A DNA stretch of 64,000 bases from JACMJL01 sp963791805. Lineage in GTDB: Bacteria; Bacillota; Clostridia; Clostridiales; Clostridiaceae. Location of the stretch: NCBI GenBank assembly GCA_963791805.1, contig CAWBTU010000004.1:868001-932000 (forward strand), read 5' to 3'. Every line of letters begins with the position of its first letter. Positions within the stretch are counted from its first letter, which is position 1. Below are positions 55,835 to 64,000 of the stretch, piece by piece. The position numbers were made by a program, and so were the translations under genes. Below the pieces are notes generated by a model. The model searched no databases. It saw only the letters and a program-made list of their open reading frames with translations, and was not told the DNA's origin.

Positions 55835-56449
55835 ATGAAAATGATTTTTTTTGATACAGAAACTACAGGCTTAAAGCCTGGCAGCATTTGTCAGTTGAGC
55901 TACATTATAGTAGATACTTCAATAAAGCCTACACAAACTATTGGTAAAAACATTTTTTTCACCGTAGAATATGTAGAGCCTAGTGCAGAAAAAGTCCATG
56001 GTTTTAGCGTAGAAGCTTTGTACGAATTAAGCAATGGCCTATATTTTGAAGATCGTTTAGAAGAATTCTTACTTGATTTTCAAACAGCGGATATTTTCAT
56101 AGGTCACAATGTGAATTTTGATTTGAAATTTCTAACTTGGGAGTTAGAGGGATGTGGAGAGAATTTCAACCCTATCCACACCTTTTGCACCATGAATTAT
56201 TATCAAAATATATGCAAACTTTCCAGTAGCCGTGGTGATTATAAAATGCCAAAACTTAATGAAGCTATAAGTTTTTTAGGGATAACAGAATCTCATATTA
56301 ATACTGTTAGTAAAAAATATTTTACTGAAACTGGCAACTTTCATGATGCACGGTTTGATACAACTGCAACATACCTGCTTGTTACTGAAGGCATTAAAAA
56401 AGGGTATATTCCCCCAAATTACTTTTCTAAAATTATAGAAAAAAAATAA
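55835..56449 (+). CDS. DEDDh 3'-5' exonuclease (DnaQ-like)
   Basis: The 204-residue protein has the four acidic positions: IFFDTETTGLKP, GHNVNFDLKFL and HDARFDTTATYLL with the general-base His. It is a stand-alone exonuclease of the DNA polymerase III epsilon or RNase T type, not fused to a helicase or polymerase. GGGAG precedes the ATG by ~15 bases with a weak intervening site. Confidence 0.88.
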   Translation: MKMIFFDTETTGLKPGSICQLSYIIVDTSIKPTQTIGKNIFFTVEYVEPSAEKVHGFSVEALYELSNGLYFEDRLEEFLLDFQTADIFIGHNVNFDLKFLTWELEGCGENFNPIHTFCTMNYYQNICKLSSSRGDYKMPKLNEAISFLGITESHINTVSKKYFTETGNFHDARFDTTATYLLVTEGIKKGYIPPNYFSKIIEKK

Positions 56450-56467
56450 CTTTATTACTTGTAATTA

Positions 56468-56701
56468 CTATTTAGTATTGTATTTATTAGCAGATTTTTT
56501 CTTAAGTTTTACCCCTAGAGTAGAATTTATAAATGTACTAATAGTTGCTTCCTTAGTTGCTTTTTCTATAACAAAGACATTGTATCTTTTACATAGCTTA
56601 TTTAAATCTGATTTACTGATTTCACAGGTTCTCATAAACTCATTTGCTGCTTTTATGCTGTCCATAGCAATTATCTTTTTATAAATCTCATCATTTGTCA
56701 T
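56468..56701 (-). CDS. Hypothetical protein (77 aa)
   Basis: The ATG at 56701 follows GGAGG; upstream Met codons lack such a site. The product starts MTNDEIYKKIIAMDSI, is predicted helical and contains CEISKSDLNKLCKRYNV, ending in a Lys-rich tail. I do not recognise it. Confidence 0.6.
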   Translation of the reverse strand: MTNDEIYKKIIAMDSIKAANEFMRTCEISKSDLNKLCKRYNVFVIEKATKEATISTFINSTLGVKLKKKSANKYNTK

Positions 56702-56793
56702 AATATACCTCCAATTTATTTTTAATATACTGATTAAAATTTTAAAATAGGTCAATACTTATTATTGTAAAACCTTTATTATATTTAGTCCAT

Positions 56794-56833
56794 AAAAATA
56801 CTGCAGAAGGCTCCCCCCTCATGCAGTATTTTT
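56794..56833. terminator. Bidirectional terminator
   Basis: AAAAATACTGCA pairs perfectly with TGCAGTATTTTT over 12 bp. It lies between the 77-residue gene and the PAS remnant. Confidence 0.85.
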
Positions 56834-56859
56834 ATTGTTATACCTTTTTTTGCGATAAA

Positions 56860-57294
56860 TTATATAATTAATAAACGTTTAGTAGCAATTTCTATCACCT
56901 TGCTTAATATTTCAAACAAGCCATTCAAGCGACATATTTCTTCCTCATGAAGCTTTCTCTCAGTAATATCATTGCCGTAAAACACTACCCCAATTATTGA
57001 ATCGTCTTCTGCCTTAATAGGACAGTGGGATACTTCTAAAACGGATTTAAAGGAATTTTCTTTGTTAAAATACACTAGTTCTTTAAAATGTTCACCTTTT
57101 AAAGTCCTATCTATATTTCCTCTAACCTCTTCTCTGTAATCATCTAAATTAATATAGTCAATCATGCTATGTCCCAACTCAATCTCCACATTATATAATA
57201 ATTTCATTCTGGCCGCATGTGCTGAATTAAAGCTGGTATAACAATATTCACAATCTATTGAAAATATATTTGAATTAACACTATCTATAACTAA
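56860..57294 (-). pseudogene. Remnant of a PAS-domain signalling protein
   Basis: An open stretch of 144 codons encodes one whole PAS domain (FSIDCEYCYTSFNSAHA, LGHSMIDYINLDDY, GVVFYGNDITERK) and a short coiled helix. It is bounded upstream by a stop with no start codon before the internal ATG at 57207, which would cut the PAS domain. The output domain is missing. It is probably the leftover of a larger kinase or GGDEF gene. Confidence 0.65.
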
Positions 57295-57497
57295 TTATAT
57301 CATACAGTACCATATATTGAATGTTGTTGTTTTCAACTTATCCATACAAATGTAGTATTTGTTTATAAATTATACATTTTGAATTTGATTTATGATATTA
57401 TTAGTGTACGTAACCTGATAGCACTTGACTTTATAAGCATTATTAAACTAAAAGTCATTTTCAAACAATTATAAAACCTTTATGAAAGAGTGATTAC

Positions 57498-58463
57498 ATG
57501 GATTTAAGAGAAACAAATATATACGAATTAATTATGAACAATGCTCAAACCGCATTTGTTCTGATAGATAAGAATTTCAATATAATCTATTCAAATGATT
57601 ACATTAAGGAATTAACAGGTTTTAATAGTTATGAGGTACTTAACAAAAAATGTTTTAATTACTTTGGCACTGGGAAAATATGCGTTGGGTGTTCAACTGA
57701 AAAATGTATTAATACAAAGGAAAAAGAAACCCACGTAAAAATGGAAAAAACAAGAGATGGAAAAACCATATATATAGAAGTAATCTCTGTTCCAATTATA
57801 AATGAATCAACAAAAGAGGTTGATATGGTTTTAGAGATTATTTGTGACCGAACTAATGAATATACTTTAATGGAAAGACAATCTAATGAATTTACAAGAT
57901 TGGTAGAAGTATTTGGAGATATGATTGATATTAAAGACCCAAATATTGCTAATCATTCCCACAATGTGAGGCAAATTTCAGATATTATTTCTGATTCAAT
58001 GAAGTTATCCCCTATTATGAAAAGAAATATATATATTTCAGCTAGTCTACATGATATTGGTAAAATAGGTATAAGTGATATTATCCTAAATAAACCTGGG
58101 CGACTAAATTATGATGAATTTAATATAATCAAGACCCACCCAGAGATTGGTGCAAAGATATTGTTCAAAATAGATGGATTTGAAAACATAGGTAAATTCG
58201 TTTTGCACCATCACGAAAAATATGATGGAAGTGGTTATCCAAACAAATTAATTGGGGATAATATTCCTTTAGAATCAAGAATTATTTCAATTGCAGATTC
58301 TTTTGATGCCATGATATCAAGTAGGGTATACAAAGCATCAATGTCAATTGATTCAGTAGTTGAAGAGTTGATTAAATGTAAAGGTACACACTTTGATCCA
58401 ATAATAGTAGATATTGTACTAGCGAACCTTAGTAGAATATGCAATATTTATAATATTAAATAA
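57498..58463 (+). CDS. PAS-HD-GYP c-di-GMP phosphodiesterase
   Basis: The 321-residue protein has an N-terminal PAS domain (residues ~5-125) with a Cys cluster KICVGCSTEKC and a C-terminal HD-GYP domain: HSHNVRQIS, LHDIGKIGISD, HHEKYDGSGYP and ADSFDAMISSR. It would hydrolyse c-di-GMP under control of the PAS domain, whose cysteines may bind a metal or sense redox state. It lacks TM segments. A terminator follows. Confidence 0.9.
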   Translation: MDLRETNIYELIMNNAQTAFVLIDKNFNIIYSNDYIKELTGFNSYEVLNKKCFNYFGTGKICVGCSTEKCINTKEKETHVKMEKTRDGKTIYIEVISVPIINESTKEVDMVLEIICDRTNEYTLMERQSNEFTRLVEVFGDMIDIKDPNIANHSHNVRQISDIISDSMKLSPIMKRNIYISASLHDIGKIGISDIILNKPGRLNYDEFNIIKTHPEIGAKILFKIDGFENIGKFVLHHHEKYDGSGYPNKLIGDNIPLESRIISIADSFDAMISSRVYKASMSIDSVVEELIKCKGTHFDPIIVDIVLANLSRICNIYNIK

Positions 58464-58464
58464 C

Positions 58465-58509
58465 AAAAATATTCCTAGATTGCTGCAAATCAAGTCTAGG
58501 GATATTTTT
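58465..58509 (+). terminator. Terminator after HD-GYP gene
   Basis: AAAAATATTCCTAGA pairs with TCTAGGGATATTTTT (one G-U pair) and runs into T's. Confidence 0.85.
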
Positions 58510-58539
58510 AATTTATAAGTAAATCTTGTGACTTTCAGC

Positions 58540-58662
58540 TCAATCCTTTTTTTCTTTAAATACCTTATAAACTTTAATATCATCCTTATTGGATAGCTGA
58601 TTTACAAACATATTTAATGGAAATTTTGTGCTCCCAATAACGTTATTAAACTCAATATACAC
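58540..58662 (-). CDS. Possible 40-codon ORF or gene remnant
   Basis: A GTG-initiated frame (VYIEFNNVIGSTKFPLN start) of 40 codons ends with charged KEKKD. Its codon use looks coding, but there is no good ribosome site and I do not recognise it. It lies directly downstream of secA2. Confidence 0.2.
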   Translation of the reverse strand: MYIEFNNVIGSTKFPLNMFVNQLSNKDDIKVYKVFKEKKD

Positions 58663-58684
58663 TTGCTTTATATTTTATTGATTA

Positions 58685-61072
58685 TCAGCCTTTAAAAATT
58701 CCCTTTATCCTTGATTTAATCTTACCCAAAATAATAGCCACAAAATAGATGGGTCCTCCAAAAAACATTCCTAATGCACCATTTCCAATTAATGCAAGAG
58801 AAAGTCCTTCTACAAGAGATCTATCATTAACAAGGTAAGTCCAAGTTGAAGAAGGTGGCTTTATTCTTTCACGTAAAGCAATAAGGCCCTTTTCTGATAG
58901 CTCCATATTTTCAAAATCACTCAAAACCCTTTCAGTAATATCTTGATTCAATTCCTTAAATAGGTTATCTGTTTCAGTTTGAAACTCCCTAATAGGGCTT
59001 TTGCCACCAATCACTTTTAAATGTATGCCTTCTCGAATTTGAGAAATAGTAACAAGATAATCAGCCCATACTTCATCTATATTAAATAAAGTTACTTGCT
59101 TTTCAAGCTCCATAACTATTTTATCACCAAATAGTGCCGTTAATTTTGTATGTAGCTCTTGATTTTCTCTAATCAATATATTAAAGGGTACCTGTTCAAG
59201 CAATATTTCCATTCGTCTCTCATGAACTTGAAGTCTATGTGCCTCAACTAAAGTTGAATACTGCCATAATGCTCTACGCAAATCAGAATCTTTTCCCTGA
59301 ATGATTCTTTGTATTTGATTGATTCTTAATCCAATTTGTTTATTATTTATAGGCTCTTCACTTTTTGCAGGCATCATCTCTACTGGTATTACTTTATTAA
59401 TGTCATACTTATTTAAAATATTATCTTCGAGGCTTATAAAAAACTTAGACATACCAACATCACCTTGGCGACCAGCTCTTCCTCTAAGTTGTTTATCAAT
59501 ACGAATACTTTCATGTCTATTGGTACCTATAACATATAATCCACCAAGCTCTAATATTTTCTTTTTATTATTCTCATTAGTTCCACCTAGTTTTATGTCC
59601 GCGCCCCTTCCTGCCATATTGGTAGAAACCGTTACTGCGCCAAAAACTCCCGCCTTTTCAATTATACTTATTTCAATCTCGTCATTTTTTGCATTTAACA
59701 CTTCACAACTAACATTAACCTTATTTAATTCCTCTGCTAAATATTCTGACTCCTCAACACTGCAGGTTCCTATTAAAATCGGTTGACCTTTAGCATTAAC
59801 AGATACTATTTCTGCAATTAGTGCTTTAAATTTAGCTTCCTTATGAGTGAAAATTACATCTGGATAATCTTTTCTCATGCAAGGAATATGTGGTGGAATA
59901 ACAAAGACTTCCATGCCATAAAATTCCTTGATTTCCTCTGCAGAATCTATAGCTGTAGCAGTCATTCCTGCAGTATTTTTATAAAGTAAAATAAAACTTT
60001 GTAATGTTAGTTGATTCATAATCCTGCCCTTAGCTTGTATTCCTAGGTCCTCTTTAGTTTCAAGGGCTGCCTGAATTCCATCTGGCCAATGTCTGTTTTC
60101 AGCTATACGCCCAGTAAACTCATCCACCATTTCAATTTTGCCGTCCCGAACTATATAATCAATATCCTTTCTAAGCAAAGCCTCAGCATAAAGACAATTA
60201 TGTACTTCACTTAACAATGTAAAATTTTCATCAGCATATAAATTATCACAGCAAAGTATTCCTTCTAAATGATCTAATCCAGCCTCAGTAAGATAAACAT
60301 TATTTTTAAATTCATCCTTATCATAGTCAACTTTAAATTCTAGTTTCTTTATTGCGGCCATAGTAAGACAAAGAGTATTATCTCCGTCATTTACCATTGC
60401 GGCAATAACTAACGGAATTCTAGCTTCATCAATTATTATAGAATCTGCTTCATCGATTATTGCAAAATTAAAAGACCGTTGCACAAGTTCATTTTTATCA
60501 TAACAAAGTAAGTCCCTTAAATAATCAAATCCAGCTACCTTTGCAGTTACATAGGTAATATCACAAGAATATGCTCTTTGTCTGTCATGTCTTTTCATAT
60601 TATCTTGTACAAAACCTACTGTTAATCCAAGCATTTCATAAACTGGTCCCATCCATAATGCATCTCTGCGCGCTAAATAATCATTAAAAGTAAGAATGTG
60701 GCATCCAAGACCAGAAAGTGCATTCACATATGCAGTGAAAACAGCAGTTAAAGTTTTACCTTCTCCTGTCTGCATCTCAATTAATCTCCCTTTATACATA
60801 GCCAAACCTGCAATTAATTGTTCATCAAAAGCTGAAAGTCCTAGTACTCTTTTTATAGCCTCCTTTACAAGGGCAAAGGCTTCAATAACAATCTCATCCG
60901 TTGAACTTCCTTGCCTTACTTTTGCTTTAAGTTCATTTGATTTATTTCTAATTTCTTCATTATTATATGAATCAAATTTAATTGTATTTATTTGTTCTAC
61001 TAATTTTCTATAGTTATTGTATTCAGTTTTTCTAGATAAACCCTGTAAATTCATACTAATGTCTTTTGACAT
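58685..61072 (-). CDS. secA2: Accessory SecA-type translocase ATPase
   Basis: The 795-residue protein has the SecA motor: Walker A in EMQTGEGKTLTA, FNDYLARRDA, DEAD motif IIDEADSIIIDEAR, STNMAGRGADIKLGG and RQLRGRAGRQGD. The C-terminal Cys zinc motif of housekeeping SecA is absent. Instead, residues ~755-785 contain a hydrophobic stretch (SLALIGNGALGMFFGG, YFVAIILG) ending in a basic tail, so it may be membrane anchored. No secY2 or accessory Sec glycoprotein genes are visible nearby. I infer SecA2, exporting a subset of proteins. Confidence 0.83.
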   Translation of the reverse strand: MSKDISMNLQGLSRKTEYNNYRKLVEQINTIKFDSYNNEEIRNKSNELKAKVRQGSSTDEIVIEAFALVKEAIKRVLGLSAFDEQLIAGLAMYKGRLIEMQTGEGKTLTAVFTAYVNALSGLGCHILTFNDYLARRDALWMGPVYEMLGLTVGFVQDNMKRHDRQRAYSCDITYVTAKVAGFDYLRDLLCYDKNELVQRSFNFAIIDEADSIIIDEARIPLVIAAMVNDGDNTLCLTMAAIKKLEFKVDYDKDEFKNNVYLTEAGLDHLEGILCCDNLYADENFTLLSEVHNCLYAEALLRKDIDYIVRDGKIEMVDEFTGRIAENRHWPDGIQAALETKEDLGIQAKGRIMNQLTLQSFILLYKNTAGMTATAIDSAEEIKEFYGMEVFVIPPHIPCMRKDYPDVIFTHKEAKFKALIAEIVSVNAKGQPILIGTCSVEESEYLAEELNKVNVSCEVLNAKNDEIEISIIEKAGVFGAVTVSTNMAGRGADIKLGGTNENNKKKILELGGLYVIGTNRHESIRIDKQLRGRAGRQGDVGMSKFFISLEDNILNKYDINKVIPVEMMPAKSEEPINNKQIGLRINQIQRIIQGKDSDLRRALWQYSTLVEAHRLQVHERRMEILLEQVPFNILIRENQELHTKLTALFGDKIVMELEKQVTLFNIDEVWADYLVTISQIREGIHLKVIGGKSPIREFQTETDNLFKELNQDITERVLSDFENMELSEKGLIALRERIKPPSSTWTYLVNDRSLVEGLSLALIGNGALGMFFGGPIYFVAIILGKIKSRIKGIFKG

Positions 61073-61143
61073 AAAATATTACCTCTCTATCTGTTATAAT
61101 TTACTATCTATTATAGCATGTTAGAAAATAATATGTTTTATCA

Positions 61144-61175
61144 TAAAAAAGGTAGTAGATATTAACCTACTACCT
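61144..61175 (-). terminator. Terminator after the DM9 gene
   Basis: AGGTAGTAG pairs with CTACTACCT and runs into TTTTTTA on the minus strand. Confidence 0.85.
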
Positions 61176-61211
61176 GAATTTTCGAATACTTATTTAATTG
61201 ATTTTATTATA

Positions 61212-61640
61212 TTATCTTCTATAGACTAATACTTCATACTCATCTACTTCTACAACAACTCCACCATAAGGGATATGAGCTGCTGTATATCCAAATCGTA
61301 ATTTTCCTGGATGCAATCCACATTCATATTTTGCCCTAACCACATAGTACGGCTCACCATTTAAAGTTCTACCTGCAACAATTGCATCAAGTGGAATACT
61401 TCCTCCTGATGCCTTCTTCCAATCATATGCGCCGACTAATACTTCATAGGGATTTACCTGTACCTCTAGTTGATTATAGGGAATATTAGCAGCACCAAAT
61501 TGTTTTCTAACCTTACCTGGATTCAAGCTCCCTTGATATTCAGCCCTCGCTACAAATAGAGGATTACCATCATCTTCATAACCAGCTACAAATGCTCCAT
61601 CAGGAATATTACCATCTGATGCCTTTACCCAAGTAATCAT
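61212..61640 (-). CDS. DM9-repeat (DUF3421) lectin-like protein
   Basis: The ATG at 61640 follows AAAGGAG and gives 142 residues with no signal peptide. Two DM9 repeats are seen: WVKASDGNIPDGAFVAGYED with RAEYQGSLNPGKV, and WKKASGGSIPLDAIVAGR with RAKYECGLHPGKL. DM9 proteins are best known from insects and bivalves, where an oyster member binds mannose; bacterial ones are sparse. It follows the EAL-GGDEF gene closely and may be co-transcribed. Its ligand and localisation are unknown. Confidence 0.8.
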   Translation of the reverse strand: MITWVKASDGNIPDGAFVAGYEDDGNPLFVARAEYQGSLNPGKVRKQFGAANIPYNQLEVQVNPYEVLVGAYDWKKASGGSIPLDAIVAGRTLNGEPYYVVRAKYECGLHPGKLRFGYTAAHIPYGGVVVEVDEYEVLVYRR

Positions 61641-61702
61641 ATCATCAGCTCCTTTATTTTTATGGTACATATTATGTAAATCTAAAAAAACGGTTACTAT
61701 AT

Positions 61703-63451
61703 TTATTGTAAAAAGCAACTTTTCATTATTTTCTTTGATTCTACCTTACATTTCTTTTTAATTTTTGCTGCTTCTTCAGTTAGCTCATATATACTGGTAT
61801 AAGCCTTGTTCTTATTAATTACCACCGCAATTGATATACTCATTATTGGATAATCCTCTTCATTGTTATTCCTATTAACTGAATGTATATATCCCTTTTT
61901 CCTATCATCTTCATTATAAAAACTTGGTATATTGCTATCAAATTCATTAATTAAGTTTTGACAAAGAGTATTTGGCTCATGACCTGGAATTATAGCAACA
62001 AAGTCATCTCCGCCAATATGACCTAAAAAACTATCTTTACATAAACTGGTATGTTTTTGAATAACACTTGCTGTAAACGATAGAATTCTATCTCCATTTT
62101 CAAAGCCATATGTATCATTAAAGGCTTTAAAATCATTTAAATCGAAATATAAAAGTGAAAATTCTTTTTTATCTTGTATTAATTTACAAATTGTATCTTC
62201 TATAACTACATTTCCAGGTAATCCAGTTAGTGGATTAGAGTATTTGGCTACATTAAGTTCTAACTCCATAGTCTTTTCAAGCAAAGAAATTACAGGTACC
62301 ACACCATAATATTTATTATCTTTTTCCACAATTATATAATCGTATAGTTTGTCTTCTTCCCTTGAAATAACTATTTTTGATACCTTGTCTAAAGGAGTGT
62401 AGTAATCAACAATAAGCGGATTAGTATCCATAGCTAGCCGTACAGGTCTCTTCATATATATAGACCATCCGTATTGGGTTCCCACCTTAGATAGAAAATT
62501 ATGGTCCATTACAATACCAAGTGTTAATGAGTTGCTATCAACAATAGGTATACCTTTTACATTTGGATTATTTTTAAAAAACATGTCTAGCTCACTGCAG
62601 GTGGTAGTTGGCAAAATTGCAGTATCTAATCTTGCAATTTCCCCTATTTCCACATTGGAACTTGGACTAAAGCTATGCTTTTTCAAACTAATATTCTTAT
62701 CAACAATTCTTTGTTTTATTATCTCAGGAGTTTCTAGCAGTTTTTCATTGGGCTTATTTATTAAGAACCCTTGTCCAAAATGTACACCAATTTCAATAAG
62801 AGTATACAAGTCATTAATATCTTCAATTCCCTCAGCAATAATTTTCGTATTTGTAGTATTTGCAAATTCAACAAAAGATTTAATTATTGCTTTCTTAAAG
62901 TTATCCCTAGTAACATTAGTGATTAAACTCATATCCATTTTAATATAGTAGGGCCTTGTCTTTGCAATGGTTGTAAGCCCCGAATATCCAGTTCCAACAT
63001 CATCAATAGCAATTTTATAGCCTTGACTCTTGTAGTAATTTATAACTTCATTAAATTCCTTATAATTATCAATTGAAGTCTTTTCAGTAATTTCAAAAAT
63101 TAGCGACATAGGACTGATATTGTACTCTGTTAGAATTTCTTTTGTAAAGCCCTTAATAAAATGCTCATCTTTTATAACAGCAGGATCTATATTTACAAAA
63201 AGAAGTTTATCGGAATTATAGTTACTATATGCCTTTATTGCATTTTCTCTACATAGAATTTCTAAATTCCAAAGCAGATCATGGGTTTTAGCCTCTTCAA
63301 AAAGTAGTTCTGGATTAGTATACTTACTACTTAAAGGTCCTCTTGTTAGCGCCTCATACCCTAAAACATCTCCTGTTTGCAAAGAAACAATTGGTTGAAA
63401 GACAGTTTTTAAATCATTGTTACAAATAATCCTTCTTAGTTCATCTGACAT
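61703..63451 (-). CDS. EAL-CBS-GGDEF c-di-GMP signalling protein
   Basis: The 582-residue protein starts with an EAL domain (YEALTRG, FEITEKTS, IAIDDVGTGYSGL, KMDMSLI, AEGIED, GQGFLI), so phosphodiesterase residues are retained. A CBS-pair region follows (~265-400). The C-terminal GGDEF domain has GHIGGDDFVAIIPG, a GGDDF variant that may or may not be active as a cyclase. It lacks TM segments. Such proteins turn c-di-GMP over in response to ligands bound by the CBS pair. Confidence 0.9.
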   Translation of the reverse strand: MSDELRRIICNNDLKTVFQPIVSLQTGDVLGYEALTRGPLSSKYTNPELLFEEAKTHDLLWNLEILCRENAIKAYSNYNSDKLLFVNIDPAVIKDEHFIKGFTKEILTEYNISPMSLIFEITEKTSIDNYKEFNEVINYYKSQGYKIAIDDVGTGYSGLTTIAKTRPYYIKMDMSLITNVTRDNFKKAIIKSFVEFANTTNTKIIAEGIEDINDLYTLIEIGVHFGQGFLINKPNEKLLETPEIIKQRIVDKNISLKKHSFSPSSNVEIGEIARLDTAILPTTTCSELDMFFKNNPNVKGIPIVDSNSLTLGIVMDHNFLSKVGTQYGWSIYMKRPVRLAMDTNPLIVDYYTPLDKVSKIVISREEDKLYDYIIVEKDNKYYGVVPVISLLEKTMELELNVAKYSNPLTGLPGNVVIEDTICKLIQDKKEFSLLYFDLNDFKAFNDTYGFENGDRILSFTASVIQKHTSLCKDSFLGHIGGDDFVAIIPGHEPNTLCQNLINEFDSNIPSFYNEDDRKKGYIHSVNRNNNEEDYPIMSISIAVVINKNKAYTSIYELTEEAAKIKKKCKVESKKIMKSCFLQ

Positions 63452-63551
63452 ATAGAAAGCCTCCTAATTATACTTTATCTACTTATTATCATATAATTAG
63501 AAGGTTAAGTTTCAGTTAAGATTGGTATAGGTTTATGTTAAGCTATGCACT

Positions 63552-64000
63552 TTAAGGAGTAACATAAACTATACTAGCAATCTTTCTTTCTCCAGAAGCA
63601 TTACAAGGTTTGTTTAATACTGCACCATTGTAATACATGGTTGATGAAGAACCTCCATCAAGGTTAGCAGCGCTCACAGCCCCATTCTCTAACATTATAT
63701 CTTGAACCTCTTTTAAAGTTGCACCTACTTTATCAATTTGCCTTCCATCGATTACTAGCAAAAGAATGGTACCATCTTTCTTTTGACCTATCGCAGTTCT
63801 TGGGTTTACTCCACCTTGTGAATCGCTTGATATCTGTCCAACTCCATTAATTATACAAGTTGAAATAGATGAAATCGCTTCTGTAACCTCTAATTCTTTT
63901 AGTTCTTCTGTACTATGATTGCCAACTATTAAATTGCCTTCCTTTGTGAGGCCAACTACTGAATCTTTTCCACTAGAATCATTGCTTAAAAGCTTGCCCT
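63552..64000 (-). CDS. Phosphodiester glycosidase (NAGPA-domain) family protein, 5' end outside window
   Basis: About 148 codons are open from the window edge to the stop at 63552. The C-terminal motifs NPRTAIGQKKDGTILLLVID, GATLKEVQDIML and AANLDGGSSSTMYYNG define the NAGPA/DUF2233 domain, which is usually secreted and acts on phosphodiester-linked sugars or exopolysaccharide. The start and any signal peptide lie beyond the window. It ends about 100 bases before the EAL-GGDEF gene. Confidence 0.85.
   Translation of the reverse strand, partial: GKLLSNDSSGKDSVVGLTKEGNLIVGNHSTEELKELEVTEAISSISTCIINGVGQISSDSQGGVNPRTAIGQKKDGTILLLVIDGRQIDKVGATLKEVQDIMLENGAVSAANLDGGSSSTMYYNGAVLNKPCNASGERKIASIVYVTP

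Noticed and set aside
59319..59786. 155-codon plus-strand frame
   Set aside because: Antisense to the SecA motor domain, with no ribosome site and no recognisable motif.
1..64000. Prophage, integrative element or defence island
   Set aside because: No integrase, transposase, capsid or known defence genes are visible; base composition looks uniform by eye.

Overview
The window is about 64 kb of very AT-rich DNA from a spore-forming, anaerobic member of the Clostridia, most likely Clostridium in the broad sense. The pointers are the codon use, an alpha/beta small acid-soluble spore protein, PPi-type phosphofructokinase, an Fe-S activase cluster of the 2-hydroxyacyl-CoA dehydratase type, a tyrosine T-box, M3 oligoendopeptidase F and many TTG starts. 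I see no prophage, transposase, CRISPR array, tRNA or rRNA gene. Layout: 1-9.2 kb holds a tandem duplication of a two-gene module, an RND/MMPL-type membrane exporter followed by a secreted heptad-repeat protein; the left copy runs off the window edge. 9.3-11.9 kb holds small zinc-ribbon and degenerate-receiver proteins, an OppF remnant and an AEC carrier. 12-18.7 kb is a complete-looking hisZGDBHAFIE operon with overlapping genes and a promoter carrying a direct repeat; hisC is absent, and a PHP-type histidinol phosphatase lies apart at 42.7 kb. 18.8-23.4 kb holds ogt, tyrS behind a T-box leader with one specifier but two antiterminator/terminator stages, and a divergent two-component system. 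23.4-29.2 kb holds a DUF218-CHAP fusion, pepF, a membrane-anchored MutS-like ATPase and a GNAT enzyme. 29.2-37.3 kb holds a split acyl-CoA dehydratase activase set, MazG-like and PfkB enzymes, a Ser/Thr kinase and cca. 37.3-42.6 kb holds an intact chemoreceptor beside a truncated copy of itself, a small membrane protein, pfp and the spore protein. 42.7-47.4 kb holds hisJ, tsaD, rusA, an FAD oxidoreductase and a GNAT protein. 47.6-54.7 kb is a TetR-CheA-hybrid kinase-receiver operon. 55-64 kb holds an exonuclease, c-di-GMP proteins, SecA2, a DM9 protein and the start of a NAGPA-type glycosidase gene. The most notable signals are: (1) three genes between 43.5 and 51.9 kb (tsaD, rusA, hybrid kinase) each broken at an A7 tract where one extra A, or a -1 slip, exactly restores a full-length family member; (2) the duplicated exporter module, whose secreted partners share their first ~260 residues and then diverge abruptly, and whose leaders share a promoter and a tiny ORF; (3) the double-stage T-box; (4) the TetR-controlled CheA phosphorelay; (5) unusual domain combinations (DUF218-CHAP, receiver-zinc ribbon, bacterial DM9). 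All assignments come from reading motifs; no database search was run.
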